Part shown: one piece after another, positions 54,401-62,990 of the stretch
Layout of the letters: each line of letters starts with the position of its first letter
Numbering within the stretch: the first letter of the stretch is position 1
Origin: Cyclobacteriaceae bacterium
GTDB taxonomy: Bacteria > Bacteroidota > Bacteroidia > Cytophagales > Cyclobacteriaceae
Direction: 5' to 3'
NCBI GenBank assembly: GCA_016787665.1
Contig: JAEUUC010000007.1
Location: forward strand, 1-64,000
DNA length: 64,000 nucleotides
Position numbers and translations under genes: made by a program
Notes under the pieces: generated by a model
The model's input: the letters and a program-made list of their open reading frames with translations, nothing else
The model's database searches: none
What the model was told of the DNA's origin: nothing

Positions 54401-56716
54401 CACCGCCAGATTGCCGCGCGGGCCAAGCTTCATATAGCCTTCCCCATTGGCTAATGTCTTGAACGAATGAACGGAACCGATTTCAGATACTACCGGTGAA
54501 CCAATACCCTGACCGGAAATAGGGTAGGCGCGGAAATAATTGTTTCCATACTCATGGGCGATCAGCCACCGGCCGTTCGCTGCGATGCGCTCAGTACTCT
54601 GCGCAAATAGCAGAATGTCTTTCTCCACAACGGCACCCAATCCTGAGTTTTGCTTCAGATCGAAGAGGGAATACCGCAATTCGTACGGGCCCGTGCCATT
54701 GATCGCTTTGGTGGTGAAGATGTAATACAAAGTCTCATCACCCGGCACTGGCACAATCAGCGCGGATTGGGCAGACTGCGGATCGCCACCAATGCCCGTG
54801 TCGATCACGGCATTCGTTTGGTCGAAGACCTGATCACCATCCGTATAAAAAATAACTTCGCCATTGCGATCGCAAATGATGGAGCATCCTTCCGGGGCAT
54901 TCATGGCACTGACATTTAGCGCCACCGGAGGTTGCTCATTGAAATCAATTCCGGCCCGGTTTCCAAAGTACCAGACGTTAGCCCGTTGATCGGCCAGATC
55001 ATATTCTTTTACATTCACTCCGGCATATCCCGAACAACCGCCAGCGTCTGTCGCTACCACATAATAATATCCGGCTGAATCCGGTGTTAGGGTTAGTCCG
55101 GTGTCACCGTTGGACCAGACTACCGAAGTAGGAGTGCCGCCTTGCACTTCCAACGTGACGGAGAATTGAGTTGGTGAAGATGAACCCCGGGGAGGAGGAA
55201 ACTCGCTGCGACAGGCCGTAGTGTCCTGAACCAGTTGCAGCGTTAAAGGAAACGGATTAATCGTGACCGGTTGGGTGACGGATTGCGTTTGCCCCTGAAA
55301 GAATGCACGCATCGTAACGTTGAATGTACCCGCGGCTTCATAAGTGTATACCGGGCTCCAGGCCGTGGTATCGACACCCGGTTCAAATTCCCATTGCAGA
55401 CTGTCGGCAGCCGGTTGCACATCCGGGAAAAAACTGGTGGGTGAGTTCTGGCAAATTCCCCGGGTGGTAAACGACAAAATGAAATTGATGTTCGATCGGG
55501 GTATAAAAGAAGGAAATTGAGTGGCGTTGAAGTTGGTGTTGCCGAGTGGCAAGGCCGTATACGTCACCGCTGCTGCCACCGTATCGATGTTTGAAAAGCG
55601 CCCCAGCAGGAACGGACCTCCGTTCGTGGCCTGGTAGAGGTGATAAATCGAACTATCGGGCGCTATTTGCAAACCGTAGCTTCGGAAGAGCGGGCCAGCC
55701 ACGAGTGGCGCCAGCGTGGTAGTTGGGTTAAGGTAATCGTATTGAAATACCTGGGGAGCAATGCCGGCTTCTCCGTGTCTCGAGAGGTACAAGAAATTCC
55801 CACTGTTACTCCACTCAATGTCATAAATGGCCTGATTGGTGGTGGAGGGGATGCCGGTATTAAGTATGAAGCTATCAAATGTAAGACCACCCGTTGCCGG
55901 ATTGAAGTTCATAATAAAGGCATCGGTACTCGCATCTTGCGGTGACACCGCCATGCGGTTGGCCCGCGCGGAATAGGAAAAGTTAGCGACTGTGGTTGGG
56001 AACGCAATACCGGAAAAATTCGTGGTGGCAAACGTGCCAGCCGGGTAACTCGCAGCATTGATCAGGGTGACCGAGTACGTTTGAGAGTTTACTTGCTGGG
56101 TGATCAGCCAAAAATCGGTGCCGTTGGCATGCGGAATCACGATCATGCCCTCAGCCCGGTTGGGCAGCGTGGCGATCACATTATTCTTTGGATTTTCAAC
56201 CTGTCCCAATGCCGGTGCGGGAAATATGGCATTGCCAAAAAGCGCCAGGTCAACCACGCTCCATCGAATGGTGCCGCCTGCCGTGAAGTTAGCCGAGTTG
56301 GTAAACACGAAGTACTTATTGGGTTGGCCGGGCACGGGTGTAATGGCGGCCGGTTGGTTGCCTCCGGTGTTTCCCAAAAGGCCCGAGTTCGGCATCAGCA
56401 AATGACAGGCATCGTACACGCGGTCGCCATCGGTGTAGAAAAGAAGATTGCCGGTGGTGGGATCTGTGGCCACGGCACCCCCGGCTGTGCCAAAAGGCGT
56501 GGCCTGGTTCGTCACCACGCTCGCGCTGTTATTGCCCCGATTGAAGCGAAGGCCGGAATTGGAGTTGCCGAAATACCAATTGTGTTGGGCGAGCGTCTGC
56601 GCCAAACTGGCATAACTACCCAGGCAGATGAATGCCAGGGCTACACCCGACTTACATATTCTCCCCCACATGTGTTTTGCACCTGCCAACGTACAATAAA
56701 GGTTAAGCTTCATCAA
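51491..56716 (-). CDS. giant T9SS type B sorting-domain (gliding-motility-associated) secreted protein
   Basis: The 1741-residue protein has a signal peptide (the start could be 56716 or, giving a more typical signal, Met at 56671). Two tandem modules follow, each a beta-propeller-like region starting WYFGN (residues ~47 and ~580) and ending in a PKD domain (YTYEAAGTFNVTMRAF; HTYATANTFSVSMRLT). Next come several Ig-like repeats (~1090-1640) and a type B C-terminal sorting domain (FQIFIYNRWGELVYQS, LPVGTYTYVIKY) ending GGVLLLR. The protein would be exported by the type IX system and released or attached at the surface. A PorP/SprF gene is divergent next to it. Confidence 0.93.
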   Translation of the reverse strand: MMKLNLYCTLAGAKHMWGRICKSGVALAFICLGSYASLAQTLAQHNWYFGNSNSGLRFNRGNNSASVVTNQATPFGTAGGAVATDPTTGNLLFYTDGDRVYDACHLLMPNSGLLGNTGGNQPAAITPVPGQPNKYFVFTNSANFTAGGTIRWSVVDLALFGNAIFPAPALGQVENPKNNVIATLPNRAEGMIVIPHANGTDFWLITQQVNSQTYSVTLINAASYPAGTFATTNFSGIAFPTTVANFSYSARANRMAVSPQDASTDAFIMNFNPATGGLTFDSFILNTGIPSTTNQAIYDIEWSNSGNFLYLSRHGEAGIAPQVFQYDYLNPTTTLAPLVAGPLFRSYGLQIAPDSSIYHLYQATNGGPFLLGRFSNIDTVAAAVTYTALPLGNTNFNATQFPSFIPRSNINFILSFTTRGICQNSPTSFFPDVQPAADSLQWEFEPGVDTTAWSPVYTYEAAGTFNVTMRAFFQGQTQSVTQPVTINPFPLTLQLVQDTTACRSEFPPPRGSSSPTQFSVTLEVQGGTPTSVVWSNGDTGLTLTPDSAGYYYVVATDAGGCSGYAGVNVKEYDLADQRANVWYFGNRAGIDFNEQPPVALNVSAMNAPEGCSIICDRNGEVIFYTDGDQVFDQTNAVIDTGIGGDPQSAQSALIVPVPGDETLYYIFTTKAINGTGPYELRYSLFDLKQNSGLGAVVEKDILLFAQSTERIAANGRWLIAHEYGNNYFRAYPISGQGIGSPVVSEIGSVHSFKTLANGEGYMKLGPRGNLAVALSEPNVSNVVELFTLVDSSGVISNYRQINLNLRGGQPGQVYGVEFSPGGNKVFATVKGPPSRVFEYFLDSLDRPFFRNSIVNAGELGALQIAPDGQIYIAINGSGVLGTIQADEDTTRVSTINFSGFTLAGGTNSRLGLPSFVQQVGNAFGGPGFEFAGQCLGEPTNFFGTPTDAIDQFLWFFGDGASDNVPNPVHTYATANTFSVSMRLTNRCGLDTTLTRPVQIFSPPPRPTVPAAIALCTGAVTLDANTGNLPDLTYSWSTGETTRTIVVSRQMMVTITNTDVNGCFNSAQSIVVENRPQLDLGPDLTICEDNATPALNALNPGATYQWRINGVNASNAQTQAVDVTVPGTFTYEVTVTDPVTTCFLVETKVYDIKVSPAFVLSGTNPTTCNATDGTISLALNASAPPGGPLYSYFLSGPSGFNQQGIDQAVPSVANFTNREAGTYSVIVTDQISGCTLSNSVGLTDAPFAISASSLGPNCDPVALRVVATGGALNFQYRITNNGTGAVQGPFTATTTTFDTSPILPAGNYTVEVTDNNSCIATTATTVTPNPVVPVTFTNNLCVSPATITAAGGTGYTWTGTGIVGGANSATVQINPGIGQFTYQVVATGPGLCPATVTTTVDLIGTLAPDFTQTTECASQVQLNATPTGAFTYRWYRNGVLQGGLGGSSVSLGLSEDGVPYAVEVVSTVNGCVVRSANKNVSVVGPVDATLTASLACDDNQPFTLTSGTTATGVTYAWFRNSTTIAGANTPTIQQNQAGTYRVDITKSTCTTSASIIVTKAPLPVGLLRDRVVICNDPDNTDLATSQVDLDPGPFVAFNWFKNQVPLGVTTQVYTATSEGLYEVDITNIFGCVSRDKTDVRNDCVPVLNAPTAFRPSSSAAENQAFKIFSFFVTDNFQIFIYNRWGELVYQSNDRNFTWNGGYNNNLNQPLPVGTYTYVIKYVSVYRPQQGIQEKRGGVLLLR

Positions 56717-56838
56717 AATCTAAAACGCCCGGTTTGCACGAAAGTATACAAATTGACCAAAAATAACGTTAAGCAGAAGATTACCCATCAGGCGCAGCGT
56801 GCTTTTATAAGTGTAGTCAAACATCGTAATTTGCTCTT

Positions 56839-57903
56839 ATGTGTTTCGGGAAAAAGCAGCGGCTCTCAGGGTTCTTCGGTCTTATGGCGTTGATGCTGGG
56901 GAACAGCGCAACGGTAACTGGTCAGGATCCTCAGTTCTCGCAATTTTATGCGGCCCCCCTGTACCTGAACCCGGCCTTTGCCGGTTCGACCAACCAGGCC
57001 CGCGTGGGCATGAATTACCGAAACCAATGGCCTGCCATCGATGCCAACTTTAATACGATCAGCGCGTTTGCTGATTTTTATATCGAGGATAAGAACAGCG
57101 GGGTAGGCGTTTTACTCAATCAGGACCGGGAGGGTATTTTGGGCTTAAAATCGTTCAGCCTCGCGCTTCAGTATTCGTACAACCTGGAGATCACCAAGGC
57201 GATTTCGTTTCGGCCGGGTATTCAGGTGGCGCTGTACAACCGCTCCATTAACTTCGACCGACTGACCTTTGGCGACCAGTTCGACCCGGCTACGGGTCAG
57301 GTGGTCAACCCGACTTCGGTGGAGAACCTGAATACCGGTGAACGGGTTTTCTTCCCTGATATTTCTGCCGGAGGCTTGTTCTATTCCAAGCGGGCGTGGT
57401 TAGGCGTTGCTGCCCACCATATTAATGAACCCAATCAGTCGCTCATCGGTGAGCAAAGCGAATTGCCCATGAAGCTCTCGGTTCATGCCGGGCTCAAATT
57501 CTTCTTTAAGCCGGGGGTCATGGGCGAGGGATTTTATTCGCGGCCGCGCGAGCGGAGTGTCGCACCGGCTGTGCAGTACCGCAACCAGGGGCAGTTCGAC
57601 CAACTGGATATTGGGGCGTACTTCACCTTTGAACCCATCATTATCGGTACCTGGTACCGGGGTGTGCCGTACAAACAGGTAAATGATTTCGCCAACAACG
57701 AATCGATTGTACTGCTCATTGGCTTTACCCGCAAAGGCCCCAAGGAGACGCTGAACATTGGCTATAGCTTTGACTACACCATCTCCAAACTCGGCCCGGG
57801 TAGCGGAGGCGCCCATGAAGTGAGCGTGGTGTATAGCTGGAGCAACCGCAACCCGCGCAAGCCTCCGAAGGAAAAATTGATGATTCCCTGCCCGGATTTT
57901 TAA
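56839..57903 (+). CDS. PorP/SprF-family T9SS outer-membrane protein
   Basis: The 354-residue protein has a signal peptide (to about VTGQ), then QDPQFSQFYAAPLYLNPAFAGS, the family hallmark, and beta-barrel strands (VGVLLNQDREG, WLGVAAHHINEPNQS, ETLNIGYSFDYTISKL). PorP/SprF proteins are needed for secretion or surface retention of type B CTD cargo. The 122-bp divergent gap with the giant cargo gene is the usual pairing. It ends overlapping the convergent desuccinylase-like gene by 4 bp. Confidence 0.94.
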   Translation: MCFGKKQRLSGFFGLMALMLGNSATVTGQDPQFSQFYAAPLYLNPAFAGSTNQARVGMNYRNQWPAIDANFNTISAFADFYIEDKNSGVGVLLNQDREGILGLKSFSLALQYSYNLEITKAISFRPGIQVALYNRSINFDRLTFGDQFDPATGQVVNPTSVENLNTGERVFFPDISAGGLFYSKRAWLGVAAHHINEPNQSLIGEQSELPMKLSVHAGLKFFFKPGVMGEGFYSRPRERSVAPAVQYRNQGQFDQLDIGAYFTFEPIIIGTWYRGVPYKQVNDFANNESIVLLIGFTRKGPKETLNIGYSFDYTISKLGPGSGGAHEVSVVYSWSNRNPRKPPKEKLMIPCPDF

Positions 57904-58874
57904 TCCTCCCCGCTGCCGTCAATCCGGCAAAGGTTGTCCATCCCGATGTGCATCAGCGCGTCTCCCGCATTGACCACTGGATTGTTGTTGAGCCCCACCA
58001 CGTATCCCATCGAAGGCGACTTAACCTGCTCTTTGTATTCGCCAAAGGGATCGGTAAGGGTGCCGATGAGTTGATTTTTATGCACCAGGTCACCGCATCT
58101 AATAGTGGGTTGAAACAAGCCGGCCGTGCGTGCGCGGGCCCATGACGAGTTCCAGACAACCCGGTTTTCCTCTTTCGCGGCCGGGGCCCACTCAATCATC
58201 TTGAGATGCTTCATCAGGCGCAGCGTACCGTTAATGCCTTCTTCAATCGCGTGGGCATCCATGCGTAACGACTCGCCACCTTCGTACACGATAATATTTT
58301 TGCCGCGTTTAGCGGCTGTTTGCCGCAGCGAATTCGGCCGGAAGGGCGAGTCAATGGTAAACGGAGCGCAAAAGGCGGCCGCCAGCTCTACGTTTTTTTC
58401 ATCCTGCATCATGCACCGCACCTGAGGGTAATTGGTGCGCATCGCACCACCGGTGTGAAAGTCGATACCGTAGTCGATGTACGGAATGATATCATGCGTG
58501 AGGTGGTAGGCCACGCGGGCGGCCAGCGAGCCGGTCTTCCGGCCGGGGAAACTCCGGTTGACATCCTTGCCATCCGGCACCTCGCGCGAATAATTCAGGA
58601 ATCCGTACACGTTGATAATGGGCATGCACACGGTGGTGCCCCGCTGCACACGGTTGTGTCCACTATCAATAATTCTGCGGACTATTTCCATGCCGTTGAT
58701 TTCATCACCATGCATGCCGGCTGTCAGGGCCAGTACCGGGCCCGGCTCGGTGCCGTGGTAAACATATACCGGTGTATCAATTTGCGTGCGTGACGGAAGG
58801 CGCGCAATGTTGATCACCACCTCCTTGAATTCTCCGGGACGTACGTGCTGGTCAGCTATGATGAAATCTTTCAC
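57900..58874 (-). CDS. succinylglutamate desuccinylase/aspartoacylase-family protein
   Basis: The 324-residue protein has an M14-like zinc carboxypeptidase fold with zinc ligands in AGMHGDEING and a later IDFHTGG His. The C-terminal ~90 residues form a lipoyl/biotinyl-like extension (KSPSMGYVVGLNNNPVVNAGD) found in this subfamily. It follows rimK on the same strand with a 61-bp gap. Such proteins often accompany RimK and an ATP-dependent zinc-protease-like gene; the substrate here could be a glutamyl- or acyl-modified compound, by inference. Confidence 0.88.
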   Translation of the reverse strand: MKDFIIADQHVRPGEFKEVVINIARLPSRTQIDTPVYVYHGTEPGPVLALTAGMHGDEINGMEIVRRIIDSGHNRVQRGTTVCMPIINVYGFLNYSREVPDGKDVNRSFPGRKTGSLAARVAYHLTHDIIPYIDYGIDFHTGGAMRTNYPQVRCMMQDEKNVELAAAFCAPFTIDSPFRPNSLRQTAAKRGKNIIVYEGGESLRMDAHAIEEGINGTLRLMKHLKMIEWAPAAKEENRVVWNSSWARARTAGLFQPTIRCGDLVHKNQLIGTLTDPFGEYKEQVKSPSMGYVVGLNNNPVVNAGDALMHIGMDNLCRIDGSGED

Positions 58875-58935
58875 TGCGGGTGTTGTTCAATTCCAAGTCT
58901 TACATTCAACTCGTTCGTGTTGAATCTTCGATCGT

Positions 58936-59844
58936 TTATGCATTCACTTTGTCCTTCTGAATTTTTTTTGTGCCGGCATGTTCTTCGATGTACCGGAAGA
59001 TTTTTCCGGCAATGTCCACTTTCGTAGCGTGTTCAATACCTTCCAGTCCTGGAGATGAATTCACCTCAATGATCAGTGGCCCCCGTTTGGAGGGCAGCAT
59101 GTCCACACCGGCCACGCCCAGCCCCATTTTTTTGGCAGCCTCCACCGCTGCGTGTTTCTCTTGCCGGTTGAGCTTCACCACTTCCGCATGGCCACCCCGG
59201 TGCAGGTTGCTTCGGAATTCCCCATCGCGCGCCTGTCGCTTCATGGCGCCTACCACTTCTCCATTCACCACAAAGGCCCGGATGTCGGCTCCCTTCGCCT
59301 CTTTGATAAATTCCTGCACAATGATGCGCGCCTTCACCCCGTGGAAGGCTTCAATTACCGATTGGGCCGCTTTTTTGTTTTCGGCCAACACCACCCCGAG
59401 GCCTTGGGTACCTTCCAATAGTTTGATCACGACCGGGGCACCGCCCACCGCTTCAATAACCCCCTCGGTATCGCGCGAGTAATCCATAAAGATGGTTTTG
59501 GGCAGACCCAGCCCGGCCCGGGAAAGTATCTGAAGGCTGCGCAGTTTATCCCGCGAGCGAATCAGCGCCTGAGACTCCACAGCCGTGAACACTTTCATCA
59601 TCTCGAATTGCCGCACCACAGCTGCACCATAAAAAGTTACAGATGCCCCGATGCGGGGAATAATGGCATCGAAGTAGTCCAGTCTGCGGCCGTTGTACCA
59701 AACCATAGGGTTTTTCTTTTCAATCACGAGCACGCATTTCATGTGGTCGATGATTTCCACTTTGTGGCCGCGCTTTTCACCTGTTTCTTTCAGGCGTTGC
59801 GTGGAGTAGAGTTTGGAGTCGCGGGAGAGGATGGCTATGTTCAT
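58936..59844 (-). CDS. rimK: RimK-family ATP-grasp glutamate ligase
   Basis: The 302-residue ATP-grasp ligase adds glutamate to the C-terminus of ribosomal protein S6 in E. coli, and can also make poly-glutamate. It starts [18 protein letters not shown], has the ATP-binding [33 protein letters not shown], and the metal-binding [15 protein letters not shown] end ([14 protein letters not shown]). It overlaps the RimB-like gene upstream by 4 bp. Confidence 0.94.
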   Translation of the reverse strand: MNIAILSRDSKLYSTQRLKETGEKRGHKVEIIDHMKCVLVIEKKNPMVWYNGRRLDYFDAIIPRIGASVTFYGAAVVRQFEMMKVFTAVESQALIRSRDKLRSLQILSRAGLGLPKTIFMDYSRDTEGVIEAVGGAPVVIKLLEGTQGLGVVLAENKKAAQSVIEAFHGVKARIIVQEFIKEAKGADIRAFVVNGEVVGAMKRQARDGEFRSNLHRGGHAEVVKLNRQEKHAAVEAAKKMGLGVAGVDMLPSKRGPLIIEVNSSPGLEGIEHATKVDIAGKIFRYIEEHAGTKKIQKDKVNA

Positions 59845-60290
59845 ACACCGGGAGTTTCAGCAGAAGGAGGGGCGGCCTGGCTGGCCATAAACGACAAATC
59901 TGTTTTGGTCACGTCAATCAGGAACCGATGTCGAAGGGTTTTGCGTCCGATCAAAACCGGAAACTTGAGATTGCCCCGATTGCTCAGGGAGAATTCTGCA
60001 CGTATCAAATGATCAAAAATCCGAATTTGGGTTTTGATCACGTAGCGAAGTTCCGCTTCGCCAAACGAATTCTTGATTTCCCGTTGTTCAAATTTCTTGA
60101 CGCGAAACGGTCGTCCGGTGAATTCGGGATGTTCTTCATCCAGCAAAACAAACTCAAGCCGACCGTTCACCACACTAACCTGTGAACAATGCAGCGAGCA
60201 ATTGTAAGCACCGGTATCAATCTTGGCATGAATGCCTTTCAACCCCAGTCCGGGTAGATCAACACGGTCGGAACGGCCCAGGATTTGCAT
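59841..60290 (-). CDS. RimB-like retropepsin-fold protein (ATP-dependent zinc protease family)
   Basis: This 149-residue protein carries the retroviral-protease-like D-T-G motif ([14 protein letters not shown]) and the second strand pair ending in [13 protein letters not shown]. The family is annotated as ATP-dependent zinc protease but is related to RimB, which works with RimK in S6 modification. The three-gene order RimB-like, RimK, desuccinylase-like on one strand supports one glutamylation/deacylation pathway. Confidence 0.85.
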   Translation of the reverse strand: MQILGRSDRVDLPGLGLKGIHAKIDTGAYNCSLHCSQVSVVNGRLEFVLLDEEHPEFTGRPFRVKKFEQREIKNSFGEAELRYVIKTQIRIFDHLIRAEFSLSNRGNLKFPVLIGRKTLRHRFLIDVTKTDLSFMASQAAPPSAETPGV

Positions 60291-60327
60291 ACCGAAAAAG
60301 GGAAAGTTCAGGAAAATAAAAGGAAAT

Positions 60328-60362
60328 AAAAAAGCCCCCGCGGGGCGGAGGCTTTATTTTTC
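60328..60362. terminator. bidirectional terminator between DUF2911 and RimB-like genes
   Basis: AAAGCCCCCGC and GCGGAGGCTTT form an 11-bp stem (one mismatch or wobble) flanked by A-rich and T-rich runs, so it can end transcription in both directions. It lies just after the DUF2911 stop on the minus strand. Confidence 0.75.
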
Positions 60363-60376
60363 ACGATACGAAATGA

Positions 60377-60877
60377 TTATCCTTTGGCTACGGCAAAAGC
60401 TACCTCGGTGTTTTCCCACCGCAGCACTACCTTGTTGTTCTCAATGGTGATTTTAAAAGTCTCCACGAAGCTGGCGGTTTTTCCCGGCTTCACGGTAAAC
60501 CGCACCACATCATTGGCCTGCTTGTAATCATAGGCACCCCACTTAATGTCTTTATTAATGATGATGGTCCACTCGTTTTCGCCCGGAATGGTGTATAAGC
60601 CGTATTTGCCTACGGCTACGGCATTGCCTTCCAATTTCACGTTGTCACTGAATTCAATCGCAGTGGTGGCATTGGCACCCGTGCGCCAAACGTCACCAAA
60701 CGGAACTAATCCCCCCATCACCTTGCGCCCTTTGGCCGATGGCTGGTGATAATCCACGGTTACGGTAACGCCTCCGGCATTGCCGGTTGCCTTGTCGGGG
60801 GGGCTGGGCATTTTCTTGTCTTGTGCCAGGGCGGAAAACGCCAGTGTTACGAAGGCTAAAAGAAATTTGATTTTCAT
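60377..60877 (-). CDS. DUF2911-domain secreted protein
   Basis: The 166-residue protein has a signal peptide (KIKFLLAFVTLAFSALAQ) and a single DUF2911 beta-domain: VTVDYHQPSAKGRKVMG, GDVWRTGANATTAIEFS, YGLYTIPGENEWTIIIN. The domain is common in Bacteroidota and of unknown function. The Met at 60877 is the start used, because the longer frame to 60919 adds residues with no signal-peptide character. It is monocistronic between two terminators. Confidence 0.9.
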   Translation of the reverse strand: MKIKFLLAFVTLAFSALAQDKKMPSPPDKATGNAGGVTVTVDYHQPSAKGRKVMGGLVPFGDVWRTGANATTAIEFSDNVKLEGNAVAVGKYGLYTIPGENEWTIIINKDIKWGAYDYKQANDVVRFTVKPGKTASFVETFKITIENNKVVLRWENTEVAFAVAKG

Positions 60878-60926
60878 AAAGTATATGGTTTGATAGTTGG
60901 TTTTACACGTGGTCATCAACGAAAAA

Positions 60927-60958
60927 ATGCCCCGAAAAATTTCCGGGGCACCTTTTAT
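60927..60958 (-). terminator. terminator after ffh
   Basis: ATGCCCCG and CGGGGCA are inverted arms around an A/T-rich loop. On the minus strand the second arm is followed by TTTTTT, ending the ffh transcript about 95 bp after its stop. Confidence 0.75.
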
Positions 60959-61053
60959 TTAACAACTAAACATCCTGTAAACTGATGATAATAACGTTTG
61001 ACACGTAAATGGGTTTTGCCGTTTGAGCGTGCTTTTTCCCATTCATCATAAAA

Positions 61054-62385
61054 TCAGCGTTTGAACGGAGTAAGAGCTGACAGGGCCCGCTTGCCTCCGC
61101 CCATTTTATTCATCGTTTTCATCATTTTGCGCATGTCCTCGAACTGCTTCAGCAACTGATTAACCTGCTGCACCGAGGTGCCGCTGCCTTTGGCAATGCG
61201 GTTCTTGCGGCTGTTGTTGATCAAGTCGGGGTTTGCCCGTTCCTCGTTGGTCATCGAACGAATGATGGCTTCAACCGGCTTAAAACTGTTGTCGTCCAGG
61301 TCAACATCCTTCATGGCCTTGCCCACGCCCGGTATCATACCCAGCAAGTCCTTCATGTTTCCCATCTTCTTGATTTGCTCCAGTTGGGTGAGGAAATCGC
61401 TGAAGTCAAACTGATTTTTTCGGAGTTTCTTCTGTAAACGAGCCGCCTCTTCCTGATCGAAGGTTTGCTGGGCTTTTTCCACCAGCGTCACTACGTCACC
61501 CATGCCTAGGATGCGGCTGGCCATACGATCCGGATAGAACCGATCGATGGCATCCATCTTTTCACCCGAGCTGATGAACTTGATGGGCTTCTCCACCACT
61601 CTCCGAATGGACAACGCGGCACCACCGCGCGTGTCGCCATCCATCTTGGTGAGCACTACGCCATCGAAATTCAAACGGTCATTAAACGCTTTGGCTGTGT
61701 TCACCGCATCCTGGCCTGTCATGGAGTCAACCACAAACAACGTTTCGGACGGGTTGAGCGCCTCTTTCAACCGCGCGATTTCGTTCATCATCTCCTCGTC
61801 CACGGCCAGGCGGCCGGCCGTATCGACAATTACGATTCGGGCATTTACATTTTTGGCGTGTGCCAGCGCGGCCTTGGCAATGCGCACGGCATCTTTGTTG
61901 TCGGGTTCTGCGAATACCTCCACGCCAATTTGCTCGCCCAGTACCTTCAATTGGTCGATGGCCGCAGGGCGGTAGATGTCGCATGCGGCCAACAGCACGC
62001 TGCGGCCCTGCCGTTTCAGGTAGCTGGCCAGTTTTCCGCTGAAGGTGGTTTTACCCGATCCTTGCAAACCCGCAATCAGGATTACGGCCGGATTTCCATC
62101 GATGCGGATGTCCTGGCTTTCGCCCCCCATCAGGTGCGTGAGTTCATCGCTGGTGATTTTAACCAGCAACTGGCTGGGCGAAATGGCCGTGAGCACGTTT
62201 TGGCCCATCGCCTTGGTCTTGATTTCGTCCGTGACCTCCTTGGCGACCTTATAATTCACATCGGCATCGATCAAGGCCTTACGGATTTCCTTAATCGTGC
62301 CGGCTACATTGATCTCGGTAATTCGACCCTGCCCCCGCAGCGTCTGAAATGCTTTTTCGAGTTTAAGACTAAGATTATCGAACAT
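61054..62385 (-). CDS. ffh: signal recognition particle protein Ffh
   Basis: The 443-residue GTPase binds 4.5S RNA and signal sequences on ribosomes and docks with FtsY. It has the N-domain start MFDNLSLKLEKAFQTLRGQ, the G-domain P-loop GLQGSGKTT, DTAGRLAVDEEMM, TKMDGDTRGGAALS and GMGDVVTL, and a Met-rich M domain (FEDMRKMMKTMNKMGGG). Length is standard. The SRP RNA gene is not visible in the window. Confidence 0.98.
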   Translation of the reverse strand: MFDNLSLKLEKAFQTLRGQGRITEINVAGTIKEIRKALIDADVNYKVAKEVTDEIKTKAMGQNVLTAISPSQLLVKITSDELTHLMGGESQDIRIDGNPAVILIAGLQGSGKTTFSGKLASYLKRQGRSVLLAACDIYRPAAIDQLKVLGEQIGVEVFAEPDNKDAVRIAKAALAHAKNVNARIVIVDTAGRLAVDEEMMNEIARLKEALNPSETLFVVDSMTGQDAVNTAKAFNDRLNFDGVVLTKMDGDTRGGAALSIRRVVEKPIKFISSGEKMDAIDRFYPDRMASRILGMGDVVTLVEKAQQTFDQEEAARLQKKLRKNQFDFSDFLTQLEQIKKMGNMKDLLGMIPGVGKAMKDVDLDDNSFKPVEAIIRSMTNEERANPDLINNSRKNRIAKGSGTSVQQVNQLLKQFEDMRKMMKTMNKMGGGKRALSALTPFKR

Positions 62386-62452
62386 AATTAAAAGGCGCCC
62401 TTCATTACTTTTTCGGGCGGTAAAGGTAATGGATTTGAAGTGATACTAGCTT

Positions 62453-62944
62453 TTACTTTTGTTTCAGGTACTCACTTTCCAAACGTAGTTTTTCCGCTTT
62501 GCTCACGTTGTATAAACCGTATACAAGCGAACTAATGTATAGGAGTTTCCAAACTATTCCTCTAAACAACGAGATCGGCTCAATTATTCCCTCAATCAAA
62601 AAAACCAAAAGCAATAAAAATAGGGCAAATGACATAATCAGTTTGGGACTTTTTTTGATGAGCAAACCAAACGTCACATACAAAAAACCCAAGGCAAGAG
62701 CGATGACTTTGGTGGTTAGATCTGGGATAAAAAGTGCAAGAATACAGTTTAGCCCCCCGATGAAGAATAGAATTAATCGTGCGTTTTGAGTAGCCTTTCT
62801 TGACTCATCAATGACTCCCTCCTTCAACACTTGTTGACCAATAAATTTTGATTTTTCTGCATCCGTTCCCTGAAAGGGAAACCCACAAATAATACATGTA
62901 GCATCCGTTTCGCCATAAGGAGATTTGCAATTGGGGCAATTCAT
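62453..62944 (-). CDS. hypothetical membrane protein with N-terminal zinc ribbon
   Basis: The 163-residue protein begins with a CPNC-x12-CIIC zinc-ribbon knuckle pair (residues ~3-20), then about three or four membrane segments (ILFFIGGLNCILALFIP, VIALALGFLYVTFGLLI, IMSFALFLLLLVFLIEGII) and a charged tail. It is more AT-rich than its neighbours. No family or function is recognised; zinc ribbon plus membrane helices is a common but uninformative combination. It lies 67 bp upstream of ffh on the same strand. Confidence 0.65.
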   Translation of the reverse strand: MNCPNCKSPYGETDATCIICGFPFQGTDAEKSKFIGQQVLKEGVIDESRKATQNARLILFFIGGLNCILALFIPDLTTKVIALALGFLYVTFGLLIKKSPKLIMSFALFLLLLVFLIEGIIEPISLFRGIVWKLLYISSLVYGLYNVSKAEKLRLESEYLKQK

Positions 62945-62990
62945 ATCTTGACTGAATTCCGGTTAAAGTCTGTAGACAAAATTACTGCAA

